A DNA stretch of 35,004 nt from Streptomyces altiplanensis (GTDB lineage: Bacteria; Actinomycetota; Actinomycetes; Streptomycetales; Streptomycetaceae): the NCBI GenBank assembly GCA_003719395.1, contig RHMC01000072.1, positions 1-35,004 on the forward strand, in the 5' to 3' direction. Below are positions 15,108 to 24,007 of this stretch, in pieces. The notes beneath the pieces are model-generated. The model was not told the origin of the DNA and did no database searches. It saw only the letters and a program-made list of their open reading frames with translations. The translations under genes were made by a program, and so were the position numbers. Each line of letters begins with the position of its first letter. The first letter of the stretch is position 1.

Positions 15108-16014
15108 TCATGCTGTTTCGCGGTGGCGGGAGTCCAGGACAGTGAGTTCGTCTTCGGACAGGTCCACGGCGCCGGCGGCCACGTTCTGGGAGAGGTGGTC
15201 GGGATTACCGGTGCTGGGGATGGCCAGGACGTGGGGGCCTTGGTGCAGTGTCCACGCCAACCGGATCTGCGCGGCACTCGCCCCGTGGGCGCGGGCGATC
15301 GCGTGCACCTCGGTGGTGTCGTCGGTGGTCGCGCCGGCCGTGCGCCCGGTGCCGGCGATCGAGTAGAACGGTACGAAGGCGACGCCTTGATTACCGCAAG
15401 TGCGCAAGAACTCCTTTTGCTGAGGCGAGGCGCCGATGCCGTGCATGTTCTGGACGCAGACCACCGGTGCGACGGCCTGGGCCTCAGCGAGGTGGTGGGG
15501 GCAGATGTTGGACAGGCCCAGGTGACGGATGAGCCCGGCAGCGCGGAGGTCAGCCAGCGCGCCGAAACGTTCGGCGATCGAATCGGTGCCCACGATGCGC
15601 AGATTCACCACGTCCAGGTGGTCGCGGCCGAGCTGGCGCAGGTTCTCCTCCACCTGGCCGCGCAGTTGCCGGGGGTGGCATGGGGCAGCCAGTTGCCCGA
15701 CGGATCCCGCCCGGGCCGACCTTGGTGACGATGACGAGATCGTCCGGGTAGGGGGACAGTGCCTGATTGATCAGTTCGTTGGCCGAGCGCAGCGGCGAGA
15801 AGTAGAGCGCGGCGGTGTCGATGTGGTTCACGCCGAGTTCGACCGCGCGACGCAGCACGTTGATCGCCCGCCCACGATCGCTCGGGACGGCGTCTGCCGT
15901 GAGCGCCTCGCCGTTCTGCGTCAGGCGCATCGCGCCGAACCCGATCCGGTTGACCACCAGGTCTCCGAGCGTCCAGGTACCTGATGCCGCCGCCGTGATC
16001 GTCTCTGTTGTCAT
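15108..16014 (-). pseudogene. Aldo/keto reductase, two frameshifts
   Basis: The ATG at 16014 opens an aldo/keto reductase: RIGFGAMRLT, the catalytic Asp/Tyr region HIDTAALYFSPLRSANELI, then the Lys motif VIVTKVGPG. The frame then shifts near 15707 (to RDPSGNWLPHATPG) and again near 15668, after which VEENLRQLGRDHLDVVNLRI continues to LTVLDSRHRETA and a stop at 15108. Both shifts look like single-base losses in GC-rich runs. If corrected, the protein would be ~300 aa, normal for the family (NADPH-dependent carbonyl reduction). It is divergent from an ArsR-like regulator, a common regulator/target pairing. Confidence 0.85.
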
Positions 16015-16034
16015 GACGGCATGATCCTCGCTCG

Positions 16035-16049
16035 CGCCATAAGATGGCG
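16035..16049. promoter_or_regulatory. Palindrome in the reductase/regulator gap, candidate operator
   Basis: CGCCAT and ATGGCG flank a three-base spacer AAG, a perfect 6+6 inverted repeat in the 67-base gap between the divergent reductase and ArsR-like genes. An operator in this place could control both genes. The role is inferred from position and symmetry only. Confidence 0.4.
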
Positions 16050-16081
16050 GCCATTGATTAAGATATGCCTGAACCCTTGGA

Positions 16082-17078
16082 GTGGTCACCCTGGCGGAGC
16101 TGACGTTCTCGGCAAACGACCTGGCGCAGATGCGGTTTGCCATCTCGCCGATGTGGGAGATCACGCCCAGCTTCCGGCTGCTGAACTCCTCCGTCGCACA
16201 TCCCGTGCACCAGGCCTGGGTGGAGCAGGTACGGCCACGGATGACGGCCGCCGGGCCGGAGCGGGGTTGGCTCACCGAGCTGATCCCGCCCTCGGGGATA
16301 CGTCCCCGACTTCCTCAACCCCGCACCGGCGGGACCGGCCCCCACCCTGACCACGGAACTGGCCGCGATCCAGGCCGCTCCCGTCGACCGGGTACGCCGG
16401 GATCTTGACCACCTGGCCCGCCACCAGGGAGCTCTCGGCCCCAGGCTCCGGGCTCTGTACGCCGATCCGCAGGCCCGCCTGGTCAAGATCGCCGAAGCGA
16501 TCAAGACCTACTGGGAGTTGGCCCTCGCCCCATACTGGGCCCGGATCCGCACCGTGCTCGACGCCGATGTCCTCTACCGCGCCCGGCAGGTCGCGGAGCA
16601 CGGCACCAGCCGCCTCTTCGACGATCTGCACACGTCAGTGAGCTGGGACGACAACGCGCTGCAGCTGGCCCGCCGAAAGCAGCCTTTGTCCCGACAGGCG
16701 GCAGGCACAGGGCTGGTACTGATTCCCTCCGCATTCACCGGACCGGGCCTGCGCACCCGGACAACGTGGCCCGACCCGCCCCAACTCGCCTACCCAGCAC
16801 GCGGCATCGGCTTGCTGTGGGAACACCGGCCTACCGCCGGCACCGACGCCCTGGCCACCGTACTCGGCCGCTCGCGAACCCTGCTGCTGACAGAACTGGA
16901 GCATCCGGCCTCCACCACCGAACTGGCGCGCCGCACCACGCTCTCCACCGCCGGCGTCTCCCAGTACCTGACCGCACTGCGCAACGCGGGTCTGGTCAGC
17001 GCCCACCGTGTCGGCCGCTCCATCCTCTACGCCCGCACCGCCACAGCCGAAGCCCTCCTCGCAGCAGCCTCCAACTGA
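16082..17078 (+). pseudogene. ArsR-like winged-helix regulator, one frameshift
   Basis: From GTG 16082 the frame reads LTFSANDLAQMRFAISPMWE and continues to LTELIPPS. At 16294-16297 a G4 run shifts it. The continuation GYVPDFLNPAPAGPAPTL is in the next frame and stays open to 17078. The restored protein (~331 aa) has a long N-terminal domain (DUF5937-type by pattern) and a C-terminal winged helix (ELEHPASTTELARRTTLS, VSQYLTALRNAGLVSAHRVG, then SILYARTATAEALL). Such proteins repress neighbouring genes, here probably the divergent reductase. One extra G would explain the break, so it may be a sequencing error. Without repair only the 16518-17078 part could be made. Confidence 0.8.
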
Positions 17079-17145
17079 GCCCCAGAAGTCAACCCCCGAA
17101 GGATTTCCGGAGCAGACCACTAAGTTACCGGTATTGAGGTTAGGG

Positions 17146-17292
17146 GTGGGTACTTTCCTGACGGTTGTGCTGTCCGCTGTCGCGTTCTTTTCGCGTCTGG
17201 TCGCGCGGGGGATTTTCTCGGTCCTCCTCACCAAACGTCTGGAGAAGTTCCTTTCGAACGAGGAGAGAGCCGGCGAACCGCTCCAGAGCTGA
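17146..17292 (+). CDS. Possible 48-aa small membrane protein
   Basis: The GTG at 17146 is preceded by a weak GAGG/AGGGG element and opens MGTFLTVVLSAVAFFSRLVARG, one hydrophobic helix, followed by a charged tail (TKRLEKFLSNEERAGEPLQS). The frame could equally be chance. I know no family for it, and no neighbour supports a role. Confidence 0.25.
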   Translation: MGTFLTVVLSAVAFFSRLVARGIFSVLLTKRLEKFLSNEERAGEPLQS

Positions 17293-17647
17293 TGGGGTGA
17301 GAGATCGGTATCAGAATCCGCCACCAACACGTTGAGAGCCGGTACCGCCCGGTCCTCGCGGACAGCAGTCGGCTAAAGTTGGCATGCTGCCTGCCTGGTC
17401 GGCGGGGGAGGGCGAGAGCCCTGATCATCATTCCTGCACGGAAGCCGCACGGGGACAGAGGCCTTTGCGTTGGCGCACGCCGTAGGCTGTGTGTGCCAAA
17501 CGGGGAGGGCTTGTCCGGAGGATGTCGTGCCGCACCGTGTGCGCCGGCACCGCATAACTTCGTGGTACGTGGGCCGGAACGCCAGTGCTGCCGCATGTGG
17601 TTGGCCGCTCACCGTCCCCCTCACCGGAAGCATCGCGCGAGAGGGAA
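17293..17647. other. Gene-free leader upstream of the third mycosin module
   Basis: About 350 bases hold no ORF I would support on either strand; the open frames have no recognisable motif or ribosome site. The stretch should contain the promoter of the Pro-rich membrane protein/mycosin 3 operon. No clear -35/-10 pair was assigned. Confidence 0.4.
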
Positions 17648-18579
17648 ATGATGTCCTATTCGACGCCGCCCGGAGGCCCGGGCAGCGCCAGTACCCCGTA
17701 CGGGCAGCAGCCACCGCCCCAGCAAGGGGGCTGGCAGTACCAGCAAGGGCAGCAGGGGCAGGCCTACGCGCCGCACGTACCGGTCGGCCCTCCAGGGGAA
17801 TGGCCCATAGGCCCTCCCAGTCCGCCTCCTCCTAGCTCAGGAGGGCGTTCTGCCCGTGTGGTCTTCGGTCTGTTGCTCGTTCTTGCCGGGACGCTCGCGA
17901 TCGTGGGCGGTGGCACCGTCGCGATGCACGCGTACAGCAACAGTCAGCAGACGATCGCCAATCCCGCCTACGGACCTGTGCTGTGGCGGGACGAGCCTGC
18001 CGACCAGCTCTTTCCCGACCATCTCGGCAGGAAGGACGGTCGGCCCGGCGACGTCACAAAGCCGGAGAACGCAAGCTGGCACCGGCTCGGCATTTCGCCC
18101 GACACATCGTGCGACAAAGGGCTGACCGCCACTGTCAAGCGAGCGGCGAACCGGCTCGGATGCAAAGCCGTGCTGCGCGCCACGTACATCGATCCGACCG
18201 GAAACACGTCGCGACCGTTGTGCTCATCGTCCTCCCCGAAGGTGAGTCTAAGAAGAAGGAGCTGGAGAACTTCTTCCTCGAACAGGACGGGCAGGCGGGT
18301 ACCGTGAATCCGCTGCCGGTGCCTGGCACCCTTGCAGCCGGCTGGAAGGCCGACAAGCGTAATGGTGCGGGGCTCAGCCAGACGGGCAGCGAGAACCTCC
18401 CCTACGCCATCGCGGCGACCACGGGAGCTGCGGACGGGCGAGTCGCCGGAGACATGCCGGACGCGGACGACCTCGACGTGACGAGTGACCGGGAGTCGTG
18501 GCACGGCATAGCGGGCAACGTCGTCGAGCTGTTCCGCATACACATCGACGAACTGCAGAAGGCAGGGGCGGAATCATGA
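17648..18579 (+). pseudogene. Pro/Gln-rich single-pass membrane protein next to mycosin 3, frameshifted
   Basis: The ATG at 17648 (or 17651) has GAGAGGGAA upstream. Residues ~1-68 are Pro/Gln/Gly-rich and should be cytosolic, ~70-94 form one transmembrane helix, and the rest is an outer domain with two cysteines (TSCDKG and LGCKAV). After DPTGNT the frame breaks near 18207-18210; the continuation VATVVLIVLPEGESKKKELE in the next frame runs to the stop at 18577-18579. One lost base explains it, so it could be real or an assembly error. The stop overlaps the mycosin 3 start (ATGA), so the two were one coupled unit. I recognise no named family. Confidence 0.75.
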
Positions 18580-19748
18580 ATTCCTGGCACGTACGGCCGA
18601 CCGCGGTCGGCCTGGCGCTGAGTGGACTCTTGTACGCCCTGGCCGCGGCGCCCGCAGCAGCAGCCGAAGTAATCCCTCGCGGGTGGGAGGCGGATGCGCT
18701 CCGCCTTGCGGCGGCTCACCAGATCAGCCGGGGCGCGGGCGTGACCGTCGCTGTCCTCGACAGCGGAGTCGATGCCGATCACCCTGCGCTGAAAGGCAAA
18801 GTAACCACCGGACCCGACTTCTTCAAGGACGGCGTCGACCCAGCCAGTCCGGAGTGGGGCGTGCACGGTACGGCCATGGCCTCAGACGTACTCAAAGTCG
18901 CTCCGCAGGCCAGGATCCTGTCGGTCAGGGTGATCGATGACTCCAAGGACGGCGAGGAGCAGCAGGGGCAGGGCTTCGAACCAATCGCGGATGGCATCAG
19001 GTACGCGGTTGACCACGGTGCCGATGTCATTTCGATGTCCCTCGGGAGTGACGATTTCACCACGTACTTCAAGTACGACGCGGAGGCTGTGGGTTACGCG
19101 GTGAGCCACGGGGTGACCGTCCTGGCAGGGGCCGGGAACAGCGGAGACGATTCCACCAACGGTTCTTTCCCTGCTGGTTATGCGAGCACGATCGCTGTCG
19201 CTGCCACGCAGCAGGGTGGTGGCCGAGCGGAGTTCTCGACCGTGCGGACCCATAACTCGGTGGCTGCGCCCGGCGTGGGCATCGTGAGTGCGGTGAAAGA
19301 AGGGGGCTACCGGCCCGTGAACGGGACCTCACCGGCGACCGCACTCGCGGCCGGTGTCGTGGCGCTGATGCGTTCCCACAACTCGGAGCTCACGCCCGCC
19401 CAGGTCCGCACGATCCTGACGCACACCGCTCACCACCCGCCGGGCGGCCGCGATGCCCAGGTCGGATACGGGCAGATCGATGCCGCTGCCGCCGTGAAGG
19501 CCGCAGCTTCACCGCCGGCTGACAAGGCCAGTGCGGTGGCCTACAGGGGCGAAGAGCATCTGGCCAACCCGGTCGGTACGCCGAAAGCCACTACCCAGCC
19601 CATGGAGCAGGGCGTGTGGCTGACCGGTCTGGGCCTCGCTGGAGTTGGACTACTGATGCTGATCGGCGGACTGCTCCTCGCGCTGCGGCGCAAGACCGGA
19701 GCCGGACCGACGGCCATGGTGCCACCTCCGGGACACCTTCCCTCCTGA
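18576..19748 (+). CDS. Mycosin 3, membrane-anchored S8 protease
   Basis: The 390-aa product has a signal peptide (cleavage near Ala30), Asp62 (VLDSGVD), His97 (GVHGTAMAS), Asn188 (AGAGNSG) and Ser252 (NGTSPATA), an Ala/Pro linker and a C-terminal transmembrane helix (~347-370) with a short basic tail. All catalytic positions are present. Like mycosin 2 it has no cysteine and lacks the N-terminal extension of mycosin 1, so the two look like accessory mycosins. ATG at 18576 lies inside the ATGA overlap with the upstream membrane protein and has AGGGGCGGA before it; the longer in-frame start at 18498 would ruin the signal peptide. Its substrate is unknown. Confidence 0.93.
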   Translation: MNSWHVRPTAVGLALSGLLYALAAAPAAAAEVIPRGWEADALRLAAAHQISRGAGVTVAVLDSGVDADHPALKGKVTTGPDFFKDGVDPASPEWGVHGTAMASDVLKVAPQARILSVRVIDDSKDGEEQQGQGFEPIADGIRYAVDHGADVISMSLGSDDFTTYFKYDAEAVGYAVSHGVTVLAGAGNSGDDSTNGSFPAGYASTIAVAATQQGGGRAEFSTVRTHNSVAAPGVGIVSAVKEGGYRPVNGTSPATALAAGVVALMRSHNSELTPAQVRTILTHTAHHPPGGRDAQVGYGQIDAAAAVKAAASPPADKASAVAYRGEEHLANPVGTPKATTQPMEQGVWLTGLGLAGVGLLMLIGGLLLALRRKTGAGPTAMVPPPGHLPS

Positions 19749-20043
19749 ACCCGTCTGTGGCCGATGGCGGGGGCGAATAAGGGACAAGCTCCTGGTGGAC
19801 GCTGATGTCGAAGACGGACAGAATTGTGCATCGGGAGCTTCGTCGCTGTTCGGCGGTACGACTGGGCAGGTTCGTGCTCCTCGCGCTTTCCTGGCCGGCG
19901 TGCGCAGCACGTCTCGTATATCGAAAGCTGTGGTTACAAATCAGGATCTTCCAACCCTGCGTGGGATCCGGAAGGCGCTTTGTGAATAAGCCTGGAAGTA
20001 TCGCTCTTCTTCCGCACGTCTGTGCCGCGAGGTCAAAGGTGCG

Positions 20044-20790
20044 ATGGCACTGGTCGCGCCTGGGGAGCAGGGCCGCATGACTTTGGAGCGTGGCAGTCGG
20101 ATTCCCGTTGAGGAGTACCCGGAGGTCGCCCGCGACCTGGCGATCCCGCGACAAGGGCCGCATGGCGCGGTCAAGAAAGCCGACCTCGGAACCCTGAGTG
20201 CAGGCCTTCACGCAGTTGCTGTTGCTGAAACCAATGACGAGGAGTTGTGCGTGAAGTCCGGTTTCTCTGACGCTCTCCCTTTGGTCAAGTGCGCCTCTGA
20301 CGATCTCGCCACCTGGCAGGCTTTTCGGAAAGCCCGGCGCAGGGCTCGCATCAGCCTCCTTGCCAGGTTTGCCGTGTGGCTGGCCCTGCTCATCGTGGCG
20401 AGGGCGTTCAAGGATGAGGAGATCCAGCTCGTCTCGGGCACCGCATCCCTCCTGTTGATTCCCGTTGCCTTCTTGCTGGCGGGTCCGGCCAAGGCGCTGC
20501 GTTGGCTGCGTGTCGTCGAGAGCGTTCTGAAGTCCCACCCCTGGAGGTACTGCTCCGTGATCCGCAGACCAGATATCAAAGTCCGTGCGGGCACTGTTGT
20601 GCAACTCGGGCTCGGTGATGGGGGCAGGGATGAGGACTGGACGCCGGTGCTGACCGCAAGTACGTGGCGTCGGCGCGCGCGCTGGTCGGGAGAGTCCGAG
20701 CACGGAGCCTGGTTCGCGGGCAACGCTGACCGTGGTGGCGTCATCGCCCTGCCGGGCGGGCGCAGGCTCATGACCCTGCATCGGCAGTGA
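20044..20790 (+). CDS. Two-helix membrane protein downstream of mycosin 3
   Basis: The ATG at 20044 follows AAAGG and GAGG elements. The 248-aa product has a polar N-terminal third, two adjacent hydrophobic helices (FAVWLALLIVARAF and ASLLLIPVAFLLAGPA), and a C-terminal soluble domain ending WFAGNADRGGVIALPGG. The preceding frame from ATG 19805 (MSKTDRIVHREL, with its own hydrophobic helix LGRFVLLALSWPACAARLV) may be the true N-terminus, lost by a frameshift near 20020-20040; the gene would then be ~328 aa. No enzyme motif is visible. It may be a membrane partner of mycosin 3, by analogy with the membrane protein of the second mycosin module. Confidence 0.6.
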   Translation: MALVAPGEQGRMTLERGSRIPVEEYPEVARDLAIPRQGPHGAVKKADLGTLSAGLHAVAVAETNDEELCVKSGFSDALPLVKCASDDLATWQAFRKARRRARISLLARFAVWLALLIVARAFKDEEIQLVSGTASLLLIPVAFLLAGPAKALRWLRVVESVLKSHPWRYCSVIRRPDIKVRAGTVVQLGLGDGGRDEDWTPVLTASTWRRRARWSGESEHGAWFAGNADRGGVIALPGGRRLMTLHRQ

Positions 20791-21239
20791 CCGCAAAGTC
20801 GCGAAACGCAACGTACCGGAAGCGTCAGTAAGGCATTGACAGGGTGTCGTCGCAAGATGGGCTCCCGTACCCCCAGCCATGAGGAGCGACTGCGGAGACG
20901 GCCTCATCATCGGCTTGGAGCTCGCGGCGGGCACTCTCACTGCCTGGACCGGTGTCGGTGCAGTCCAGGGACTTCAGCATGCCGCCGGAGGCGAGCGGGT
21001 GGCGGAGACAGGCGGAAGGGGCGGCGGCTCGGGGGTGGCAGTCGAAACGGAGCCGGCGGCGGTGCCCGGCAACCCTAGGCACACGGCCCGCGGCTTTCAT
21101 CGCGTCTGCGACCGTGGTTGCTCCTGTGCCTGTGCCTGGGAGGGATCGTCGGCCGGGCAGTTGTCAGCAGCAGACCGCATCCGTAGCGATTTCGGGTGGC
21201 GGGAGATACTTGGGGTGACGAGAAGCGAGGAGAAGCGAG
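20791..21239. other. Gene-free stretch
   Basis: About 450 bases between the membrane protein and the 143-aa gene hold only open frames without motifs or good ribosome sites. The last ~20 bases carry GAGGAG, the ribosome site of the next gene. I see no further structure here. Confidence 0.4.
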
Positions 21240-21671
21240 ATGGTCCAGAATCCCCAGAACTCCCGGAATCCCCAAGGGTCTTCCCCGGACCGCGGTGTGT
21301 GGGACGAAGCGCTTGAACCGGAGCAGATCCGCTCTCTGAACTCCGCACTGCGCAAGCTGGCCGACGACAGCAGTGGTGCAAGCAAGGAACTGCAGGACAC
21401 GGCGAAGAAGCTGCTTTCGGGCCGCGTCACCCTGCGCGACGCCCTGGACGACCCCTCGGCGGCGCGCGCCCTGGGCAGCGGCATGGCATCCCTGCGCGGC
21501 GAGTGGGAGGCGCTCTCGGACGAGGAGCGCGAGCAGATCAGGCAGGGGGAGGTGCCTGCGGGCGGCGGCGCTCCTTCGGATCCGAACGGGCCGAGGCGCT
21601 CGGAGGGGGAGCCTTCGCAGCCCCGGAAGAAGAGCCAGGGGCGGCACAGCGGCGGCTTCTCGCTGTACTGA
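21240..21671 (+). CDS. 143-aa conserved-looking hypothetical protein
   Basis: The ATG at 21240 has GCGAGGAGAAGCGAG just upstream, a strong site. The protein is soluble: a polar N-terminus, a helical core (LEPEQIRSLNSALRKLAD, LQDTAKKLLSGRVTLRDAL and LRGEWEALSDEEREQIR) and a disordered Pro/Ser/Gly/Lys-rich tail. Codon bias is typical of the chromosome, so it is probably real. I do not recognise a function. A 21-base tandem duplication lies across its stop codon. Confidence 0.75.
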   Translation: MVQNPQNSRNPQGSSPDRGVWDEALEPEQIRSLNSALRKLADDSSGASKELQDTAKKLLSGRVTLRDALDDPSAARALGSGMASLRGEWEALSDEEREQIRQGEVPAGGGAPSDPNGPRRSEGEPSQPRKKSQGRHSGGFSLY

Positions 21672-21703
21672 GCACACTTACGGCTGTACTGAGCACACTT
21701 ACG
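21662..21703 (+). repeat. Perfect 21-bp tandem duplication over a stop codon
   Basis: The unit GCTGTACTGAGCACACTTAC plus G occurs twice head to tail (21662-21682 and 21683-21703). It includes the final Leu-Tyr codons and TGA of the 143-aa gene, so the stop codon is duplicated downstream. This looks like a recent replication slippage. Confidence 0.9.
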
Positions 21704-22241
21704 TGGGCTGTCGGTTCACGGAGGCGGAGAGCCGGTAGCCGGCCCGGGCCGTACGCCGCGAGGGCTCGGGCGGTGGCCCGAGCCCACCGCCATGCCTTGT
21801 CTTGTCTTGTCCTGCCGTGGCGGGGCCCCGCCGTCCGGCTTTCAGCAGTTGCCTGTACGACATCGGCAGCCTGCCCTGCACACCTGCGGCTGCGTCCGGT
21901 GAGCTCTCCGCTCTTCCCGTCCCGCACCGGCGTGTACGACGATGCTGCAGCGCAACCTCAAGCACGGTTGCGCTACCCCTCCATGAGGGTCCGGGGCCCT
22001 GCGACGGAGGCAGCCCTCTCGCCTGGTCGTGGCCCGCCGGGCCGGCAGTGGGCGGATGCCGGAGAGGGATGGATCCGGATCCGCCCATGTCTGCGGCCGG
22101 TGACGTGGCCAGTGATGCAGCCAGTGACATGGCCGAATGTGGGCATGGGGCATGCGCCGATGAGAGCGGCTGACGTGCCGGAGGCAACCTCGTGTCCGGT
22201 TCAAGGCTGATCCCGGCCTGCCGGTCACCCGGCCCGGTGCG
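21704..22241. other. Gene-free stretch upstream of the amidohydrolase 3' end
   Basis: About 540 bases hold no ORF I would support on either strand. A small stem GCCGG/CCGGC (22220-22224 with 22229-22233) lies just past the amidohydrolase stop on its downstream side and may help termination. Confidence 0.35.
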
Positions 22242-23867
22242 TTACAGGTTCGCGTCGCGGTGGGTCGGGTTGCCGTCGAGGACGGTGAGGAGAACCGGCA
22301 GGTCGGACAGGTTGAGGGCGGGGGTGGTGAGGGGGCTGTCGGCGAAGACCGTGAGGTCGGCGCGGTACCCGACGGCGAGGCGGCCGGCCTCGTGCTCCTC
22401 ACCGGCAGCGTAGGCGGCGTTGACGGTCATGGCCTGGAGGGCCTCCAGGGCGGTGAGCGCCTGCTCCGGGCCGTGCGGGGGCCGGGTCAGGTCGCGGGCC
22501 GGACGGCGGTGGCGGGCCCCGGCCATGACGCCCAGCGGCGGGTAGGGGGCGATGGGCCAGTCGGAGCCCGAGGACGACGTGGCACCCGAGTCCCACAGGT
22601 CGCGGCAGCGCCAGGCGCGGGAGGCGCGCTCCTCACCGAGGCGGCGGGACCAGTTGTCGGTGTGATCGGCGCGGGTGAAGTCGCAGCAGTGGGTGGGCTG
22701 CATGGAGGCGATCACACCGAGCTCGGCGAAGCGGCGCACCGTGTCGTCGGGCACGGTCTCGATGTGCTCGATCCGGTGCCGCACCGCACGCTCGCCGCCG
22801 GCCTGCGCCTTCTCGACCGAGTCGAGGACATGGCGGACGGCCGCGTCACCGATGGCGTGGGTGGCGGTCGGCACCCCGGCCCGGTGCAGCTCGCCGATGA
22901 TCCGCGTGTAGACGTGGGGGTCGGGCCAGAAGGCGTGCGTGGACTCGTCGTGGCAGTCGGGCCGTTCCAGCCAGGCGGTGCCGTTGTCGACGGTGCCGTC
23001 CATGAAGATCTTGACGCCGTCGATGCGCCACAGCGCACCGCCCGCGCCCTGCTGTTCGATCAGCGCGCGCAGCCCCTCGGAGTCGGTGCCCGGCTGGCAC
23101 CAGGGCGCGACCCGCAGGCGCAGCGGCAGTTCACCGGCCGCATCCAGCTCGGAGAAGAAGGCGAGGCTGTCGCCGTTGGCATCCATGACGTGCCCGCCGG
23201 TCAGGCCCGCCGCGGCCATGGCACGCAGGGCGGCGACGAGCCGGGCGCGGCGTTCCTCGCGGGTGGGCTGTGGGGCGACACGCTCCACGAGCTCGCAGGC
23301 CGCGTCCTCCAGGAGCAGCCCGGTCGGGCGGCCCACAGCGTCGCAGACCACCTCGGCCGAAGCCTGGTCGAAGGTCCGCGGCCCGTCCACGCCCGCGAGT
23401 TCCAGGGCGCGTCGGCTGGCCAGCATCGAGTGCGCGTCGAAGAGCAGGAGGAGGGCCGGAACACCCTTGAGCACAGCATCGAACGGGGCGGTCTCGACGG
23501 GCCGCTTCCCGAAGACGTTCGGGTCCAGGCCCCAGCCGTGCAGCCACGCGCCGGGTGCGAGGGCGCGCACCTCACGGGCCAGCGCCTCGCGCACCTCGTC
23601 CAGGCCGGTGCAGCCGGACAGGTCGAGGCCGTGGGTCAGCTCGGAGCCCGAGACGGGGTGAAGGTGGCCGTCGGTCAGGCCGGGGGTCACCACGGCGCCC
23701 TTCAGGTCGATCACCGTGGTCGAGGCGTCGGCGAGCGCGCGGATCTCCCGGTCGTCCCCCAGGGCGGTGATCCGCCCGTCGGTCACGGCCAGGCCGGTCC
23801 GCGGCAGGACCGTACCGGTGGCCGGGTCGAGCAGGCGGGCGGAGAGCAGGGCGAGGTGGGCCGGCAT
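22242..23867 (-). CDS. Metal-dependent amidohydrolase, YtcJ-like (amidohydrolase 3 group)
   Basis: The 541-aa product hydrolyses C-N bonds of an amide or cyclic substrate that cannot be named from sequence. Metal-ligand motifs of the superfamily are present: GHLHP (His68, His70), KIFMDGTVDNGTAW, THAIGDAAV, HRIEHIE and SGSDWPIAPYPPL. The C-terminus rebuilds the small beta domain (AGRLAVGYRADLTVFADSP). ATG at 23867 has AAGGAG seven bases upstream, so the much longer open frame to 24605 is rejected. It lies downstream of a TetR gene on the same strand and divergent from an NCS1 permease remnant. The set suggests import and hydrolysis of a nucleobase-like or hydantoin-like compound, by inference. 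Confidence 0.9.
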   Translation of the reverse strand: MPAHLALLSARLLDPATGTVLPRTGLAVTDGRITALGDDREIRALADASTTVIDLKGAVVTPGLTDGHLHPVSGSELTHGLDLSGCTGLDEVREALAREVRALAPGAWLHGWGLDPNVFGKRPVETAPFDAVLKGVPALLLLFDAHSMLASRRALELAGVDGPRTFDQASAEVVCDAVGRPTGLLLEDAACELVERVAPQPTREERRARLVAALRAMAAAGLTGGHVMDANGDSLAFFSELDAAGELPLRLRVAPWCQPGTDSEGLRALIEQQGAGGALWRIDGVKIFMDGTVDNGTAWLERPDCHDESTHAFWPDPHVYTRIIGELHRAGVPTATHAIGDAAVRHVLDSVEKAQAGGERAVRHRIEHIETVPDDTVRRFAELGVIASMQPTHCCDFTRADHTDNWSRRLGEERASRAWRCRDLWDSGATSSSGSDWPIAPYPPLGVMAGARHRRPARDLTRPPHGPEQALTALEALQAMTVNAAYAAGEEHEAGRLAVGYRADLTVFADSPLTTPALNLSDLPVLLTVLDGNPTHRDANL

Positions 23868-24007
23868 GGGAGGGCTCCTTGCTGGGGACGGGCGTCGGTG
23901 GGGGCGGGACGGCGTGCTGCCCGCGTGAGTCGTTCTGGCTGTGGACCGCTGACCGCTAGCCGCTGCCCGCGGCGTCTGTGGTGAGCGTGCCGTCCGGCAG
24001 GCCGAGT

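Noticed and set aside
13652..15145. 497-aa plus-strand frame across both IS remnants
   Set aside because: Chance read-through: only its first ~90 codons are transposase sequence, and the rest is antisense to the IS630 transposase.
14069..15277. 402-aa frame as one intact IS630 transposase
   Set aside because: Its first ~55 residues are the reductase gene read out of frame, and its end lacks the last catalytic segment and is IS5 sequence.
19591..20940. 449-aa minus-strand frame
   Set aside because: Spans the end of mycosin 3, the following membrane protein and gaps; no motif and no usable start site.
22260..23984. 574-aa plus-strand frame
   Set aside because: Antisense of the amidohydrolase, whose metal motifs are clear on the minus strand.
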